A DNA stretch of 64,000 nt from Brevibacillus brevis NBRC 100599 (lineage in GTDB: Bacteria > Bacillota > Bacilli > Brevibacillales > Brevibacillaceae). A program made the position numbers and the translations under genes. Under the pieces are notes generated by a model. The model saw only the letters and a program-made list of their open reading frames with translations. It did no database searches and was not told the origin of the DNA. This document shows, piece after piece, positions 51,270 to 61,279 of the stretch. How positions within the stretch are numbered: position 1 is the stretch's first letter; each line of letters starts with the position of its first letter. The stretch is taken from contig NC_012491.1 in assembly GCF_000010165.1 (NCBI RefSeq), positions 2,301,501 to 2,365,500 on the forward strand, in the 5' to 3' direction.

Positions 51270-52307
51270 ATGCAAATCAAAGACATGGCCCATCGCTTGC
51301 AAATAACTCCGCGTGCGATTCGATATTATGAAGAAAAAGGGCTGATCAAGCCATCAAAAGCAGATGCGTCCGGGTATCGCCAGTTCACGGAGGAAGATGT
51401 CTGGAGGCTGCAAACCATCATTACCCTGCGCGAGGTCGGGATGGCGGTAGAAGACATACGGGAGCTTCTGATTCAAATGAAAGATCAGGAAGGCACTCTT
51501 CTCCATTATTTAGAGCTGCAGCGTTCGTTTATGTATACAAGGTGGGTAGAAATGAGCAAGGTCATCCAAACGACAGAAGCGATGATTGAGCGGGTAAAGG
51601 GTAAGGAATCGATTGATCCAGCAGAGCTGTTTACATTGGCAGAGGCGAACAAGCGATTGAAGCAGACGCGGGATAACTGGGTGGATCGATGGAATTTTAA
51701 TGAATGGGCGGACCGCTACGACGAATGGGTACATGGCGGGAATGGTCATGAATCGTACGAGAACGTACTGGATGAGGTGGTAGCAGCCGTTGCAGTCAAA
51801 CCAGGAGAGTGCGGCTTGGATGCTGGAACGGGAACTGGAAACCTCGCTGGGCGTCTCGTGAAAAAAGGAGCCAAGATGAGCGGGTTCGACCAATCTCCGC
51901 AAATGCTGAAGCAATGCAGAGCAAAACACGCGGAGGTCGAGACGAAGCTGGGAACCTTTTTCGCCTTTCCGTTTTTAGAAAATCGGTTTGACTTTGTGGC
52001 TACGAGTTACGCCTTGCACCATTTGACGGATGATCAAAAGCAGCTTGCCTTGGCAGAATGTCGCCGCGTATTAAAACCAGGGGGACGGTTGGTCATTGCC
52101 GATTTGATGTTTGAGGATCAGACGCATAGACAAGCTCATCTGGAAGCCCTAGAGGAAGCAGGACATACGAGAGTGATAGCAGATATTCAGGACCGCTGTT
52201 ATGCAGATCGCTCCCGATTGCTACAGGAGCTTGTTCATCTTGGTTTTACGAATGAAGTAAGACAGCTAGGTACCTATACGCATTTGATCTTGTCTACTTG
52301 TTCGTAA
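51270..52307 (+). CDS. MerR regulator fused to a SAM-dependent methyltransferase
   Basis: 345 residues from the ATG at 51270, behind GGGAGAG. MerR helix-turn-helix and wing at 1-70 ('MQIKDMAHRLQITPRAIRYYEEKGLIKPSKADASGYRQFTEEDVWRLQTI'), coiled dimer helix to about 125, then a class I methyltransferase from about 150. The methyltransferase carries motif I 'GLDAGTGTGNLAGRL', 'SGFDQSPQML', 'FDFVATSYALHHLTDDQK' and 'EQRRVLKPGGRLVI'-like text (here 'ECRRVLKPGGRLVIADLMF'). It may regulate transcription in response to, or by means of, a methylated compound. No obvious target gene is adjacent. Confidence 0.9.
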   Translation: MQIKDMAHRLQITPRAIRYYEEKGLIKPSKADASGYRQFTEEDVWRLQTIITLREVGMAVEDIRELLIQMKDQEGTLLHYLELQRSFMYTRWVEMSKVIQTTEAMIERVKGKESIDPAELFTLAEANKRLKQTRDNWVDRWNFNEWADRYDEWVHGGNGHESYENVLDEVVAAVAVKPGECGLDAGTGTGNLAGRLVKKGAKMSGFDQSPQMLKQCRAKHAEVETKLGTFFAFPFLENRFDFVATSYALHHLTDDQKQLALAECRRVLKPGGRLVIADLMFEDQTHRQAHLEALEEAGHTRVIADIQDRCYADRSRLLQELVHLGFTNEVRQLGTYTHLILSTCS

Positions 52308-52410
52308 TACATTCTTTCGAACACGAATTTCACTTTTGGGCTCTTCCAACTACTGACACGTGTCTAGCCTTTTGCATAGGCTGTAACGAGAAGGAAAGGA
52401 GGACTCCACC

Positions 52411-52515
52411 ATGGGTCTGTTCGACGGTTTTTTTGATCGCGAAAACGAGGAATTTATATGGATTATTATTGTCGTGGTCGTCCTGTTGTTCTTGTTTAGT
52501 GCCGATCGTGATTAA
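52411..52515 (+). CDS. YjcZ-type micro-protein (34 aa)
   Basis: A 34-residue frame, ATG at 52411 behind AAAGGAGG. It starts MGLFDGFFDRENEEF, has one Ile/Val/Leu helix and ends FSADRD. It shares design and the 'M-LF-G-F' start with the 29-residue protein at 26439-26528, and a terminator follows 20 bases later. Probably a small spore-associated membrane protein. Confidence 0.68.
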   Translation: MGLFDGFFDRENEEFIWIIIVVVVLLFLFSADRD

Positions 52516-52534
52516 AATCTGGACGTATAGACAA

Positions 52535-52562
52535 AACGACCTTGGGCGAAGGTCGTTTTTTT
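52535..52562. terminator. Bidirectional terminator
   Basis: AACGACCTT / AAGGTCGTT stem with U7, between the micro-protein gene and the convergent hypothetical gene. Confidence 0.88.
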
Positions 52563-52564
52563 CG

Positions 52565-53176
52565 TTACACAAAATGTACTTCTCTATCCAAAACATGCTC
52601 GCGCGGTGGCAGTTCCCGTGGCGATGCGTAGGGGGTCAAGGAGAAGCCAACACTATCGAGTTGATCAGGAAGGGCAGGGCTGACCATAAACTGCAGGGAG
52701 CTTTTTCCCTCAGAGCCGCGCGCTCCGCTTTTGCGTACATGGTGCTTCTGTGAGCTTTTGATTTCAAGCATGAGATGTGGGCGTAGCATACCAATGTCTT
52801 CATAATCAGTCAATCCCGATTTTATCTCGACATGAACGATGCTCAAATTCTTGTGTTGCATGGCATGTGTCAATGTGTAGGTAAAACCATCAAGCACAGT
52901 TGTTTTCATAATAGGCAGCACACCGATCAATTCACCGTATTTATCAGGGAACACGGGCCTTATTTCAGAATCTAATGTGTGCAGAAACCAACCAAGTTCA
53001 GCTTCATCCATACCGTATTTCTCAGCCCATTCCTGTCGGATTTCCTGGGGTGGGGTTAATCTTTTCCCGTTTGCAAGCATTTTTCGCTCACGAAGTAGCT
53101 GAAGAATACTCTCGTCGATTTTTTTGCATTCGTCGTTGTACTGGTTTGGTACAAGTTGAAATTCAGCCCAACCCAT
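52565..53176 (-). CDS. Hypothetical protein (203 aa) with chorismate-mutase-like N-terminal helix
   Basis: 203 residues from the ATG at 53176 behind AAGGGAG (the longer frame has no site). The N terminus 'NDECKKIDESILQLLRERKMLANGKRLTP' resembles helix 1 of AroQ chorismate mutases, but the catalytic pattern of that family is not completed. The middle part 'TVLDGFTYTLTHAMQHKNLSIVHVEIKS' is beta-rich and the C terminus is Pro/Arg-rich. I do not recognise the family. Confidence 0.62.
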   Translation of the reverse strand: MGWAEFQLVPNQYNDECKKIDESILQLLRERKMLANGKRLTPPQEIRQEWAEKYGMDEAELGWFLHTLDSEIRPVFPDKYGELIGVLPIMKTTVLDGFTYTLTHAMQHKNLSIVHVEIKSGLTDYEDIGMLRPHLMLEIKSSQKHHVRKSGARGSEGKSSLQFMVSPALPDQLDSVGFSLTPYASPRELPPREHVLDREVHFV

Positions 53177-53313
53177 CAAAAATCGCTCCCTTTTCATTTT
53201 CATTATTTTACCAAAAAACTTGATTGTTTGTACTTTTTTCTCTCCTATTGACCTGCGCGGGCAAATCCACTACGCTGGAAAACAATGCAACATAGAAGAG
53301 GAGAAGGAAGTTT

Positions 53314-54024
53314 ATGAGACGATTTGCTATGTATCTGCTCGTACTTACTCTTTTGCTAACGGCATGTGGAGCGTCCGGCCAACCAGAAGCTAACGGAGAG
53401 ATGGATGCTCTGATCAAACGAGTGGTTGATGGCGATACATTCGAGCTGGATAGCGGAGAAAAAGTCCGTATGATTGGCGTAGATACCCCGGAGACAGTGA
53501 AACCCAACCATCCAGTCGAACCGTATGGGAAAGAAGCGAGCAATTACTCCAAAGAGCTTTTAACGGGCAAAAAGGTTAAGCTGAAGTTCGATGTCGAGCC
53601 CTATGACAAATACAAGCGTTTGCTTGCTTACGTATATTTGGAAGACGGCACCTTTGTCAATGAAAAGCTCGTTCGTGACGGCTACGCCCGAATCATGACA
53701 ATCCCACCTAATGTAGCCCAAGCCGAGCTGTTCTTGGCAGCAGAGCGGGAGGCGCGGGAGCAGAATCGCGGATTGTGGGCTTTAGAAGAGAAGCAGGCAG
53801 AGGCTTCTAAGGAAAAAGCCAAGCCAAAAAAACAGTCCAATAATAATACCGTAGCAGATACTGCACCACCAGAAGGCAAGACGATCAAGGGCAATATCAA
53901 TAGTAAGGGCGAGAAAATCTATCACGTTCCTGGCTCCGCTAGCTATGAGCAAACAAATGCGGAAACGTGGTTTGCGACGGAGGAAGAAGCGCAGCAAGCA
54001 GGTTTTCGAGCGCCAAAACGATAA
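53314..54024 (+). CDS. Thermonuclease-family lipoprotein (SNase-like)
   Basis: 236 residues. Lipobox LLTACG (Cys about 18). SNase domain at about 27-160 with catalytic residues in '[27 protein letters not shown]', '[31 protein letters not shown]' and '[13 protein letters not shown]'. After a Lys-rich linker, a C-terminal module '[24 protein letters not shown]...[17 protein letters not shown]' follows, a small domain often attached to secreted nucleases. The enzyme would be tethered outside the membrane and degrade DNA/RNA. Confidence 0.92.
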   Translation: MRRFAMYLLVLTLLLTACGASGQPEANGEMDALIKRVVDGDTFELDSGEKVRMIGVDTPETVKPNHPVEPYGKEASNYSKELLTGKKVKLKFDVEPYDKYKRLLAYVYLEDGTFVNEKLVRDGYARIMTIPPNVAQAELFLAAEREAREQNRGLWALEEKQAEASKEKAKPKKQSNNNTVADTAPPEGKTIKGNINSKGEKIYHVPGSASYEQTNAETWFATEEEAQQAGFRAPKR

Positions 54025-54062
54025 GACATGTAAGGAACATGAGACGCATAATTGGAAACGCA

Positions 54063-54095
54063 AGCCTCGTCTGCTTTGGCAGTCGGGGCTTTTTC
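54063..54095 (+). terminator. Intrinsic terminator of the nuclease gene
   Basis: AGCCTCGTCTGC / GCAGTCGGGGCT stem with a four-base loop, then U5. Confidence 0.8.
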
Positions 54096-54263
54096 CTTGT
54101 CGAAAAGAATTTTAGAAATGTTACAGAACGATGTTATATGATAAAAAAGGTCAAAAGTCCTATATAAAATGCCGTTATATAAGAGAAAGGGATTATAAAA
54201 TTACTTGCATTTTCACAGAAAGAAGAAATCATTCGTAGAATTGCGATGGAGGAAACAACTATT

Positions 54264-55955
54264 ATGAAGTTGACGGTAAGGAGAAAGCTTTTTTTAGGAT
54301 TTTTGGCCGTGTTATTACTTTTAGTGGCAGTAGCAGGGATTGGTTTTTCTCAGATTTCTTCCATCGATTCCCGTTATGGGAGGATAATTGAAGACAGAAT
54401 CCACAAGGAGATGTTGTCCAAGGACATTATTGCCAGTGTCAGTGAACGACAAAAGTATGCACGAGGATATGTCATTGTAGGCGATGGCAGCTACCTGACA
54501 GGGTACTCAAAAGCCAATGACCGTTATAAAGAGCTCACAGCAGAATTATTCCGTTTGGGCATGACATCTGAAGGGCAAAAGCTCGTTACAGAGATGAACG
54601 AGCTACATACCCAACACGAGGAAATTATTGATCGGGTCGTCGCATTAAAACAACAAAACAAGGTAGAAGAGTACACGCGCTTGGTCAGGGATGAATGTAC
54701 GCCAGTCGGCGAATTGTTTATTCAAAAAGCCCAGGAATTTGTTTCTCTTGAACAGAAGCTATTGGAACAAGATATAGTGGAACTGGAAAGAGGCATTCAA
54801 TCTACGAAGCTCCTGGTTGTCTTGCTTAGCGCGCTGGCGCTTCTCACAGGAGTCGGTATCGCCTTCATGATTGGACGTGCCATTTCTCATCCCGTTTTAC
54901 TGATCACGCAGGCCGCAGAACAAATTGCCGCAGGGAACTTGGCACAAGCAGATATTTCGATCAAGAATCGTGACGAAATTGGCGAACTTGCCCGCCATTT
55001 TATCCAAATGAAGCACAATTTGCAAGATTTATTAGAACGAGTCTCCTTCCATTCACAACAAGTAGCCGCATCCTCCGAGGAATTGATAGCCAGCTCCGAA
55101 CTAACACATCAGACAGCAGAGCACGTATCCCAATCGATCCAAGGTATTGCAGCAGGTGCTGAGCAGCAAGTAAATGATGCAGAGAATGCCACACAGCTTG
55201 CTGTGAGCATCTCGCAGGTTATGCAGCAAGTATCAACGAGCATGGAGCATGCGATCAGCTCATCCGTTGAAGCGAACAAAACAGCAACGGAAGGTAATGA
55301 AGTGGTTGCCAAATCAATCGAACAAATGAAAGAAATTAATGAAAGAGTGAGCTCTTCTACCGAAGTGGTCAATATGCTCGGCGAAAAATCAAAAGAAGTT
55401 GGCTCAATCGTTTCGATTATTACGGAAATCGCGAGTCAAACGAATTTATTGGCGTTGAACGCAGCGATTGAAGCGGCGAGAGCGGGAGAACAGGGAAGAG
55501 GCTTTGCGGTCGTCGCAGATGAAGTTCGCAAATTAGCAGAGCAATCCGCGCAAGCTGCTTCGCAGATCGCTTCCATCATTGGGGATATTCAAAGAGATAC
55601 GGAAAAGGCGATTCACGTCATGAGTCAAGGGGACGTAGCTGTTCAAGAAGGAGTCATCATGATCGAACAAGCTGGGGTTGCCTTCCATAAAATTTTGGGG
55701 GTAGTAGACGAAGTCTCGAAAAGAACACAAGAAATGTCGGGACAAATCAATAAAGCCAATGACGGAACGGTTTCCGTTGTAGAATTTATAGAGGGAATTT
55801 CGCATGTTTCAAGAATGGCAGCGGAAAACACGCAAAGCGTAGTTGCTTCTGTACAAGAACAAACAGCTTCTATGGAACAGATTACAACCGCTTCTAGCAC
55901 ACTCGCCGAAATGGCAGAAGAGCTGCAGCATTCCATCCGGAAGTTTCAATTGTAA
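54264..55955 (+). CDS. Methyl-accepting chemotaxis protein
   Basis: 563 residues from the ATG at 54264 behind GGAGG. TM1 about 8-28, an extracytoplasmic four-helix-like sensor (about 30-182), TM2 about 183-205, HAMP about 206-260, and the signalling hairpin with its tip '[46 protein letters not shown]'. It transmits an external stimulus to CheA/CheW. First in a run of three signalling genes with two GGDEF-EAL proteins, 24 bases upstream of the next. Confidence 0.94.
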   Translation: MKLTVRRKLFLGFLAVLLLLVAVAGIGFSQISSIDSRYGRIIEDRIHKEMLSKDIIASVSERQKYARGYVIVGDGSYLTGYSKANDRYKELTAELFRLGMTSEGQKLVTEMNELHTQHEEIIDRVVALKQQNKVEEYTRLVRDECTPVGELFIQKAQEFVSLEQKLLEQDIVELERGIQSTKLLVVLLSALALLTGVGIAFMIGRAISHPVLLITQAAEQIAAGNLAQADISIKNRDEIGELARHFIQMKHNLQDLLERVSFHSQQVAASSEELIASSELTHQTAEHVSQSIQGIAAGAEQQVNDAENATQLAVSISQVMQQVSTSMEHAISSSVEANKTATEGNEVVAKSIEQMKEINERVSSSTEVVNMLGEKSKEVGSIVSIITEIASQTNLLALNAAIEAARAGEQGRGFAVVADEVRKLAEQSAQAASQIASIIGDIQRDTEKAIHVMSQGDVAVQEGVIMIEQAGVAFHKILGVVDEVSKRTQEMSGQINKANDGTVSVVEFIEGISHVSRMAAENTQSVVASVQEQTASMEQITTASSTLAEMAEELQHSIRKFQL

Positions 55956-55979
55956 TGCGAAAACAGGCGGGGGTGCCAT

Positions 55980-58427
55980 GTGTTTAATCATATCAGAGAT
56001 GTAAAGTATGCATTATCTGCATTGGAAGAGTCATCTGTTATTTCGATAACAGATGAAAAAGGAATCATCACCTACGTCAATCACAACTTTTGTCAACTCT
56101 CCAAGTTTAATAGAGAGGAATTAATCGGAAAGAGCCATAACATCGTCGATTCCGGTTTCCACCCGCGAAACTATTTTAAATCGCTATGGGATACCATCAG
56201 CCGAGGAAAAGTATGGAAAGGTGAGATGAAAAACCGGGGAAAGGACGGGACGGAATATTGGCTTAGCATGACATTAGTTCCGTTCATGAACGATAGTGGA
56301 TTCCTTTATCAGTATGTAGCAATCGGGACGGACATCACGAAACGAAAGCTGATGGAAGAGTCTCTTGCAAAAACGATGAAGGACTTGCACGATATCAAAA
56401 ATGCACTGGATGAATCTTCGATTGTAGCGATTACAGACGACAAAGGCGTCATTACTTATGTAAATGACAAGTTTTGTGAAATCTCCAGATACGAAGTGGA
56501 TGAATTAGTTGGAAATACACATCGGGTCATTAACTCTCGCTATCATTCCAAGTCGTTTTTTAAATTAATGTGGGAAACGATCAAGCAAGGACGTGTCTGG
56601 AAGGGCGAAGTGAAGAATCGCGCCAAAGATGGCACTGAATACTGGATGAATACGACCATCGTGCCATTTCTAGACGACCGGGGGGTTCCGTATCAATACG
56701 TTTCAATCCGTACGGACATTACCGACCGGATTGAAGCAGAGACAGCTTTGGCAGAAGCCTTGCAGAACGATTTTCGCAGGACGGTCCAAAACTTGCAAAA
56801 CTGTGTGTTCAAGATCGTGACAGATCAGAGAGGGAACATCACGTATACCTTGTGTGAAGGGAAAATTGCCGAAGAGCTCGGGCTAACGTCTGAGAGGATG
56901 TTGAGAAAAACGTCGTATGAAATCTTTCCTTATGAGGTAGCGGAGCAAATGGAAAGCTATTTTCGCAGAGCATTTGCTGGCGAGTCTGTCACTTTCGAAC
57001 TAAAGCTATCCGGAAATGATTATTACATTACGTTGTCACCTATTGAGGAAAACGGAGAAATCGTGGAAATGGTAGGCTCCATGATTGACATCACTGAGCG
57101 AAAAAAAGCGGAAGAAACGATTCGCTACATGGCCCACTACGATTCCTTAACCAACCTGCCTAATCGAACGCTTTTTCATGAAAAACTCGCAGAGGCAATG
57201 CTCAAAGCAAAACAAAAAGATGAGAAAATCGGCGTTATGTTCATCGATTTGGATCGATTTAAAAACATCAATGACACGCTTGGGCACTCCATTGGGGATG
57301 TCCTTTTACAAGCAGTAGCAAATCGTCTTATTTGTTGTTTGCGAAAAGAAGATTCTGTTTCTCGACTGGGTGGAGATGAGTTCGCCATTTTTCTCACTGG
57401 TGTCACACACAGGGAGGCTGGTGAAATTGCGCAACGAATCATCACGAGCATGTCCGAATCGATTACGTTAGACCATATCGAAATCTTTATCACACCAAGT
57501 ATCGGCATCAGCATGTATCCGGATGATGGAGACGATATTGAAGCGCTACTGAAGCATGCAGACGCTGCCATGTATTTGGCAAAAGAGCAAGGGAAAAATA
57601 ATTATCAATTTTTCTCGGAGGAGCTGCATCAGGTTTTAGCGAAAAAACTACAGCTTGAAAGAGAGCTGCGAAAAGCTTTGGATGAGAAACAGTTTACGCT
57701 GCACTACCAACCGAAGATTCATTTGCAGACGGGCCAGATTATTGGTATGGAGGCGCTGATTCGGTGGGACCATCCAGACCTTGGTCTCATCCCGCCTATT
57801 CAATTTATTCCGATCGCAGAAGAAACAGGCTTAATTGTACCGCTTGGAGAATGGGTAATGCGAACGGCTTGCCAACAGACAAAAGCGTGGCAGGAAGCAG
57901 GCTTTACACAGCTGGCTGTTGCGGTCAATATATCCTTACGCCAATTTATGCAAAACAATCTCATTGAGATGATTACCTCGATCCTTGAAGAAACAGGGTT
58001 AGCTCCGCAATACTTGGAGCTGGAAATCACGGAAAGCATGGCGCTAAACGTAGACTATACGATTCGGATTTTGAATCGCTTGAAAGCTCTCGGGGTTAGC
58101 ATCAGTATCGATGATTTCGGGACGGGCTACAGTTCTTTGAGCTATCTGAGTCAATTCCCGATCGATCGGCTCAAAATCGACCAATCCTTTCTAAGGAATT
58201 TGAATCCACAGAATCAAGCGATTATTAAAACGATCATCCATATGGCACATAACATGAAAATTGCTGTTATTGCAGAGGGTGTAGAAACACATGAACACGT
58301 TGATTTTCTAAAGGAACAATTGTGTAATGAAGTCCAAGGGTACTTTTACAGTAAACCGCTGCCCACGAAAGAAATCGATTCCTTCTTGCAGGTAAATCGT
58401 TATGGTGAATCAGGCAGCATGGTTTAA
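55980..58427 (+). CDS. PAS-PAS-PAS-GGDEF-EAL protein (c-di-GMP turnover)
   Basis: 815 residues, GTG start behind GGCGGGGG. Two very similar PAS domains (about 8-120 and 135-250, each with 'GTEYW' and 'YQYV-I-TDIT'), a third divergent PAS (about 265-375), GGDEF (motif at about 464, 'RLGGDEFAIF') and EAL (motif at about 591, 'EALIRWDHP'). The inhibitory I-site RKED lies five residues before GGDEF. EAL catalytic motifs 'EITESMAL', 'DDFGTGYSSL', 'KIDQSF' and 'AEGVET' are intact, so both synthesis and hydrolysis are possible. No membrane segment: cytoplasmic, sensing by PAS. Confidence 0.94.
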   Translation: MFNHIRDVKYALSALEESSVISITDEKGIITYVNHNFCQLSKFNREELIGKSHNIVDSGFHPRNYFKSLWDTISRGKVWKGEMKNRGKDGTEYWLSMTLVPFMNDSGFLYQYVAIGTDITKRKLMEESLAKTMKDLHDIKNALDESSIVAITDDKGVITYVNDKFCEISRYEVDELVGNTHRVINSRYHSKSFFKLMWETIKQGRVWKGEVKNRAKDGTEYWMNTTIVPFLDDRGVPYQYVSIRTDITDRIEAETALAEALQNDFRRTVQNLQNCVFKIVTDQRGNITYTLCEGKIAEELGLTSERMLRKTSYEIFPYEVAEQMESYFRRAFAGESVTFELKLSGNDYYITLSPIEENGEIVEMVGSMIDITERKKAEETIRYMAHYDSLTNLPNRTLFHEKLAEAMLKAKQKDEKIGVMFIDLDRFKNINDTLGHSIGDVLLQAVANRLICCLRKEDSVSRLGGDEFAIFLTGVTHREAGEIAQRIITSMSESITLDHIEIFITPSIGISMYPDDGDDIEALLKHADAAMYLAKEQGKNNYQFFSEELHQVLAKKLQLERELRKALDEKQFTLHYQPKIHLQTGQIIGMEALIRWDHPDLGLIPPIQFIPIAEETGLIVPLGEWVMRTACQQTKAWQEAGFTQLAVAVNISLRQFMQNNLIEMITSILEETGLAPQYLELEITESMALNVDYTIRILNRLKALGVSISIDDFGTGYSSLSYLSQFPIDRLKIDQSFLRNLNPQNQAIIKTIIHMAHNMKIAVIAEGVETHEHVDFLKEQLCNEVQGYFYSKPLPTKEIDSFLQVNRYGESGSMV

Positions 58428-58469
58428 GTGAGACCATCGAGATTAACAAAAGGAAAGCGGTGAAGGAGC

Positions 58470-60920
58470 TTGGATCACCAGATACATGGGACGTACGATA
58501 GTTTCCTTGTGATACTATCTTATTTAATCGCGGTTGCAGCTTCTTTTTCTGCTCTCAACCTGGCAGCCAGAGTGAGTAAAAGTAAAGGGAAGCATCAGCT
58601 ACTCTGGTTGATGTTTGGTGCCACAACGATGGGGCTTGGAATATGGTCCATGCATTTTGTCGGAATGCTGGCACTTACCCTCCCCATAAAGGTTCTGTAT
58701 GACATGGAATATGTCATTCTATCCGTCATCCTTGCCATTTTCGTCTCAAGCATAGCCTTGTTTACCATCACGAAACGCAACTTACATGCGAGACAGCTAG
58801 GTATCGCGGGAATTCTTATGGCTGCTGGAATATCTGGGATGCACTACGTTGGAATGGCCGCGATGATGATCGAAATTACATACGATACAAGGATTGTCAT
58901 TTTATCCATTATGATCGCAGCGACTGCTTCGGCAGCGGCACTATGGCTCTTGTTTTACTTTCGCCGTGATCAGTCGAAATACGCGTATTTATATAAATTG
59001 GGCAGCTCACTCATTATGGGGGCAGCAATCGCGGGTATGCATTACACCGGGATGGTTGCAGCGCATTTCTACGGAACGGAACAACCGACAAAACAAGTGG
59101 GGACGCAGATTGAGCCGGAGAGCTTGGCCTATATCATCGTCTTGGCCACATTTTTACTGATCGGCATTACATTGTTCGGCTTGTTTATTAACAAACGACT
59201 CTCGCAAAAGGATACGGTCATTCAAGAAAGTGAAAGCTGGTATCGTTCCCTTTATAAAAATAATGAATACGGCATTATTTCCTTAGATACAGGTGGATGT
59301 ATTATCAAAATGAACCCAGCTGTCACGAAGATTGGCGGACTGCGGGAGGAAGAATTCATCAACCAGCATGTATCGAAAATTCGCATGCATATTGTTGAGG
59401 AGCAAAGGGAACTCACAAAAGATTCTTTCGCCCAGTCTTTTGCGCCCAATCGAAATAATTTTGAGACGACCATCTTTCATCCGAACGGAAATCGCGTTGA
59501 GCTGAGTGTACTCAATGTCCCGGTTGAGATTGAGGGAGAAGTGGTGGGGAATCACATCATTGTGAAGGATATTACCGAAGAGAATCGCGTGAAAGAAAAA
59601 ATCAGGTATTTGGCCTATCACGATGAGCTGACCGACTTACCGAACCGAAGAAAGTTTAATCAAGTTCTGCATCAATCCATTGAAAAAAGCAGCCAAGATT
59701 CATCGAGCTTTGCCGTCATGGTTATCGACATCGATCGTTTCAAAATGATCAATGATTCCTTGGGTCACTCCTACGGCGATATCTTTTTGCAGGGGGTCAG
59801 CGACAGAATTTCAAAGAGTGCGAAAGGGTACCACGCAACAATTGCCCGGATGGGTGGGGATGAATTTACCATCCTCTGCGAAACAGGAGCGGATGGCAGG
59901 GAAGCAGCGAGTTTAGCCGATAAGATCATTGAAGCATTGAAACAGCCATTCACGCTAAAAGACAGTGAATTTTACATATCCGCAAGTATTGGAACGGCGA
60001 TATTCCCAGATCACGGCACGGATGCTGTCGCGCTGCTCAAAAAAGCGGATACAGCCATGTACGAGGTGAAAAAACAGGGGAAAAATGGTCATCTGTTCTA
60101 CACGACAGATTTTGACGCCCAATTGCTGGAGAATATTGAAATAGAACGTGATCTCAGAAAAGCAATTGAACGAAAAGAGCTGGTGGTGTACTACCAACCT
60201 CAATTTCATTCGGAAAGTAATCGCATGATCGGAGTGGAGGCGCTGGTCAGGTGGAATCATCCAACCAAGGGGATGCTTTCACCAGGAGTGTTTATCCCTA
60301 TTGCTGAAGAGACAGGATTGATTTATGAGATCGGTACATGGGTGCTTCGGGAAGCGTGCAGGCAAATGAAGCAGTGGCATGATAAAGGGGGGCCGTTGAT
60401 ACCCGTCTCTGTCAATTTGTCCTCCCATCAATTCCACCAACGGAACCTGGTCCAGTACATCAAAAATATTCTCGAGGAAACCAAGCTTGCCCCGCACTTT
60501 TTGGAATTGGAAATCACGGAGAGCATGATGATGGACCCGGCAGTATCGATCAGCATCCTTCATGAGTTAAACAAAATCGGAACGAGAATCAGCTTGGATG
60601 ATTTTGGAACCGGTTACAGCTCATTGAGCTATTTGAAAAAGTTCCCGATCCACAAGCTAAAGATTGACCGTTCCTTCATAACAGACCTGTCTCGAAATGA
60701 AAACGATAAAGCCATTGTGGCCACTATCATTTCGATGGCGAAGCATCTGAAATTGGATGTAATTGCAGAAGGCATTGAAACGAAGGATCAGTTGGATATT
60801 TTGACAGAAAATCATTGCAAGGAAATTCAAGGGTACTATTACAGTCGCCCATTATCTGCGAATGAGGTGGAGCAATCGTTTTTTGTTCCGATAAGAACGC
60901 ATTTCAGCCAAGAAGCGTAA
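58470..60920 (+). CDS. MHYT-PAS-GGDEF-EAL membrane protein (c-di-GMP turnover)
   Basis: 816 residues, TTG start behind AAGGAGCT. Seven membrane helices form the MHYT sensor (about 8-240) with the repeats 'MHFVGMLAL', 'MHYVGMAAM' and 'MHYTGMVAA', thought to bind copper or sense diatomic gases. PAS about 255-370, GGDEF at about 461 ('RMGGDEFTIL') and EAL at about 588 ('EALVRWNHP'). No RxxD I-site precedes GGDEF, unlike the preceding gene. EAL catalytic motifs are intact ('EITESMMM', 'DDFGTGYSSL', 'KIDRSF', 'AEGIET'). It ends at a terminator. Confidence 0.94.
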   Translation: MDHQIHGTYDSFLVILSYLIAVAASFSALNLAARVSKSKGKHQLLWLMFGATTMGLGIWSMHFVGMLALTLPIKVLYDMEYVILSVILAIFVSSIALFTITKRNLHARQLGIAGILMAAGISGMHYVGMAAMMIEITYDTRIVILSIMIAATASAAALWLLFYFRRDQSKYAYLYKLGSSLIMGAAIAGMHYTGMVAAHFYGTEQPTKQVGTQIEPESLAYIIVLATFLLIGITLFGLFINKRLSQKDTVIQESESWYRSLYKNNEYGIISLDTGGCIIKMNPAVTKIGGLREEEFINQHVSKIRMHIVEEQRELTKDSFAQSFAPNRNNFETTIFHPNGNRVELSVLNVPVEIEGEVVGNHIIVKDITEENRVKEKIRYLAYHDELTDLPNRRKFNQVLHQSIEKSSQDSSSFAVMVIDIDRFKMINDSLGHSYGDIFLQGVSDRISKSAKGYHATIARMGGDEFTILCETGADGREAASLADKIIEALKQPFTLKDSEFYISASIGTAIFPDHGTDAVALLKKADTAMYEVKKQGKNGHLFYTTDFDAQLLENIEIERDLRKAIERKELVVYYQPQFHSESNRMIGVEALVRWNHPTKGMLSPGVFIPIAEETGLIYEIGTWVLREACRQMKQWHDKGGPLIPVSVNLSSHQFHQRNLVQYIKNILEETKLAPHFLELEITESMMMDPAVSISILHELNKIGTRISLDDFGTGYSSLSYLKKFPIHKLKIDRSFITDLSRNENDKAIVATIISMAKHLKLDVIAEGIETKDQLDILTENHCKEIQGYYYSRPLSANEVEQSFFVPIRTHFSQEA

Positions 60921-60923
60921 GCA

Positions 60924-60958
60924 AAACTCCCTGTCTTTTATCGATGGGGAGTTTTTTT
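60924..60958 (+). terminator. Intrinsic terminator of the signalling cluster
   Basis: AAACTCCC / GGGGAGTTT stem followed by U7. Confidence 0.85.
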
Positions 60959-60996
60959 ACAGATACACAGCAGGAAATGTAAAATCGGGTATTGCA

Positions 60997-61011
60997 TACC
61001 CTACAGGGGTA
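60997..61011. promoter_or_regulatory. CsoR-type copper operator
   Basis: TACCCTACAGGGGTA, a GC-rich palindrome matching the CsoR operator of B. subtilis copZA (TACCCTACGGGGGTA) at 14 of 15. It lies 51 bases upstream of the CopZ start. Confidence 0.85.
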
Positions 61012-61061
61012 TTGTAAAATAAAATCAAGTTAAGCTTCCCAAAAACAAAGGAGGATGTAAA

Positions 61062-61265
61062 ATGAATGTCACTTTGAACGTACAGGGAATGTCCTGCAAT
61101 CACTGCGTCATTTCCATAGAAGGTGCTCTTCAAAAACTAGACGGTGTTAGCAAAGCAACGGTAAGCCTTGCTGACAATCAGGTAAGCGTGACTTTTGATG
61201 AATCCGTTGTTTCGTTGGACAATGTGAAAGAGACGATTGAAGATCAAGGATACGATGTCGTTTAA
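61062..61265 (+). CDS. copZ: Copper chaperone CopZ (heavy-metal-associated domain)
   Basis: 67 residues. Ferredoxin-like HMA fold with the copper motif GMSCNHC at 10-16 and Tyr near residue 65 ('DQGYDVV'), typical of CopZ. It delivers Cu(I) to a CopA ATPase, not encoded here. ATG behind AAGGAGG, CsoR-type operator upstream, weak terminator downstream. Confidence 0.95.
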   Translation: MNVTLNVQGMSCNHCVISIEGALQKLDGVSKATVSLADNQVSVTFDESVVSLDNVKETIEDQGYDVV

Positions 61266-61279
61266 GCAAAAGTTGCGGG

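Noticed and set aside
54025-54263. c-di-GMP riboswitch upstream of the signalling cluster
   Set aside because: A stretch with GCAAGCC looked suggestive, but it is the stem of the nuclease terminator and the GEMM core is missing.
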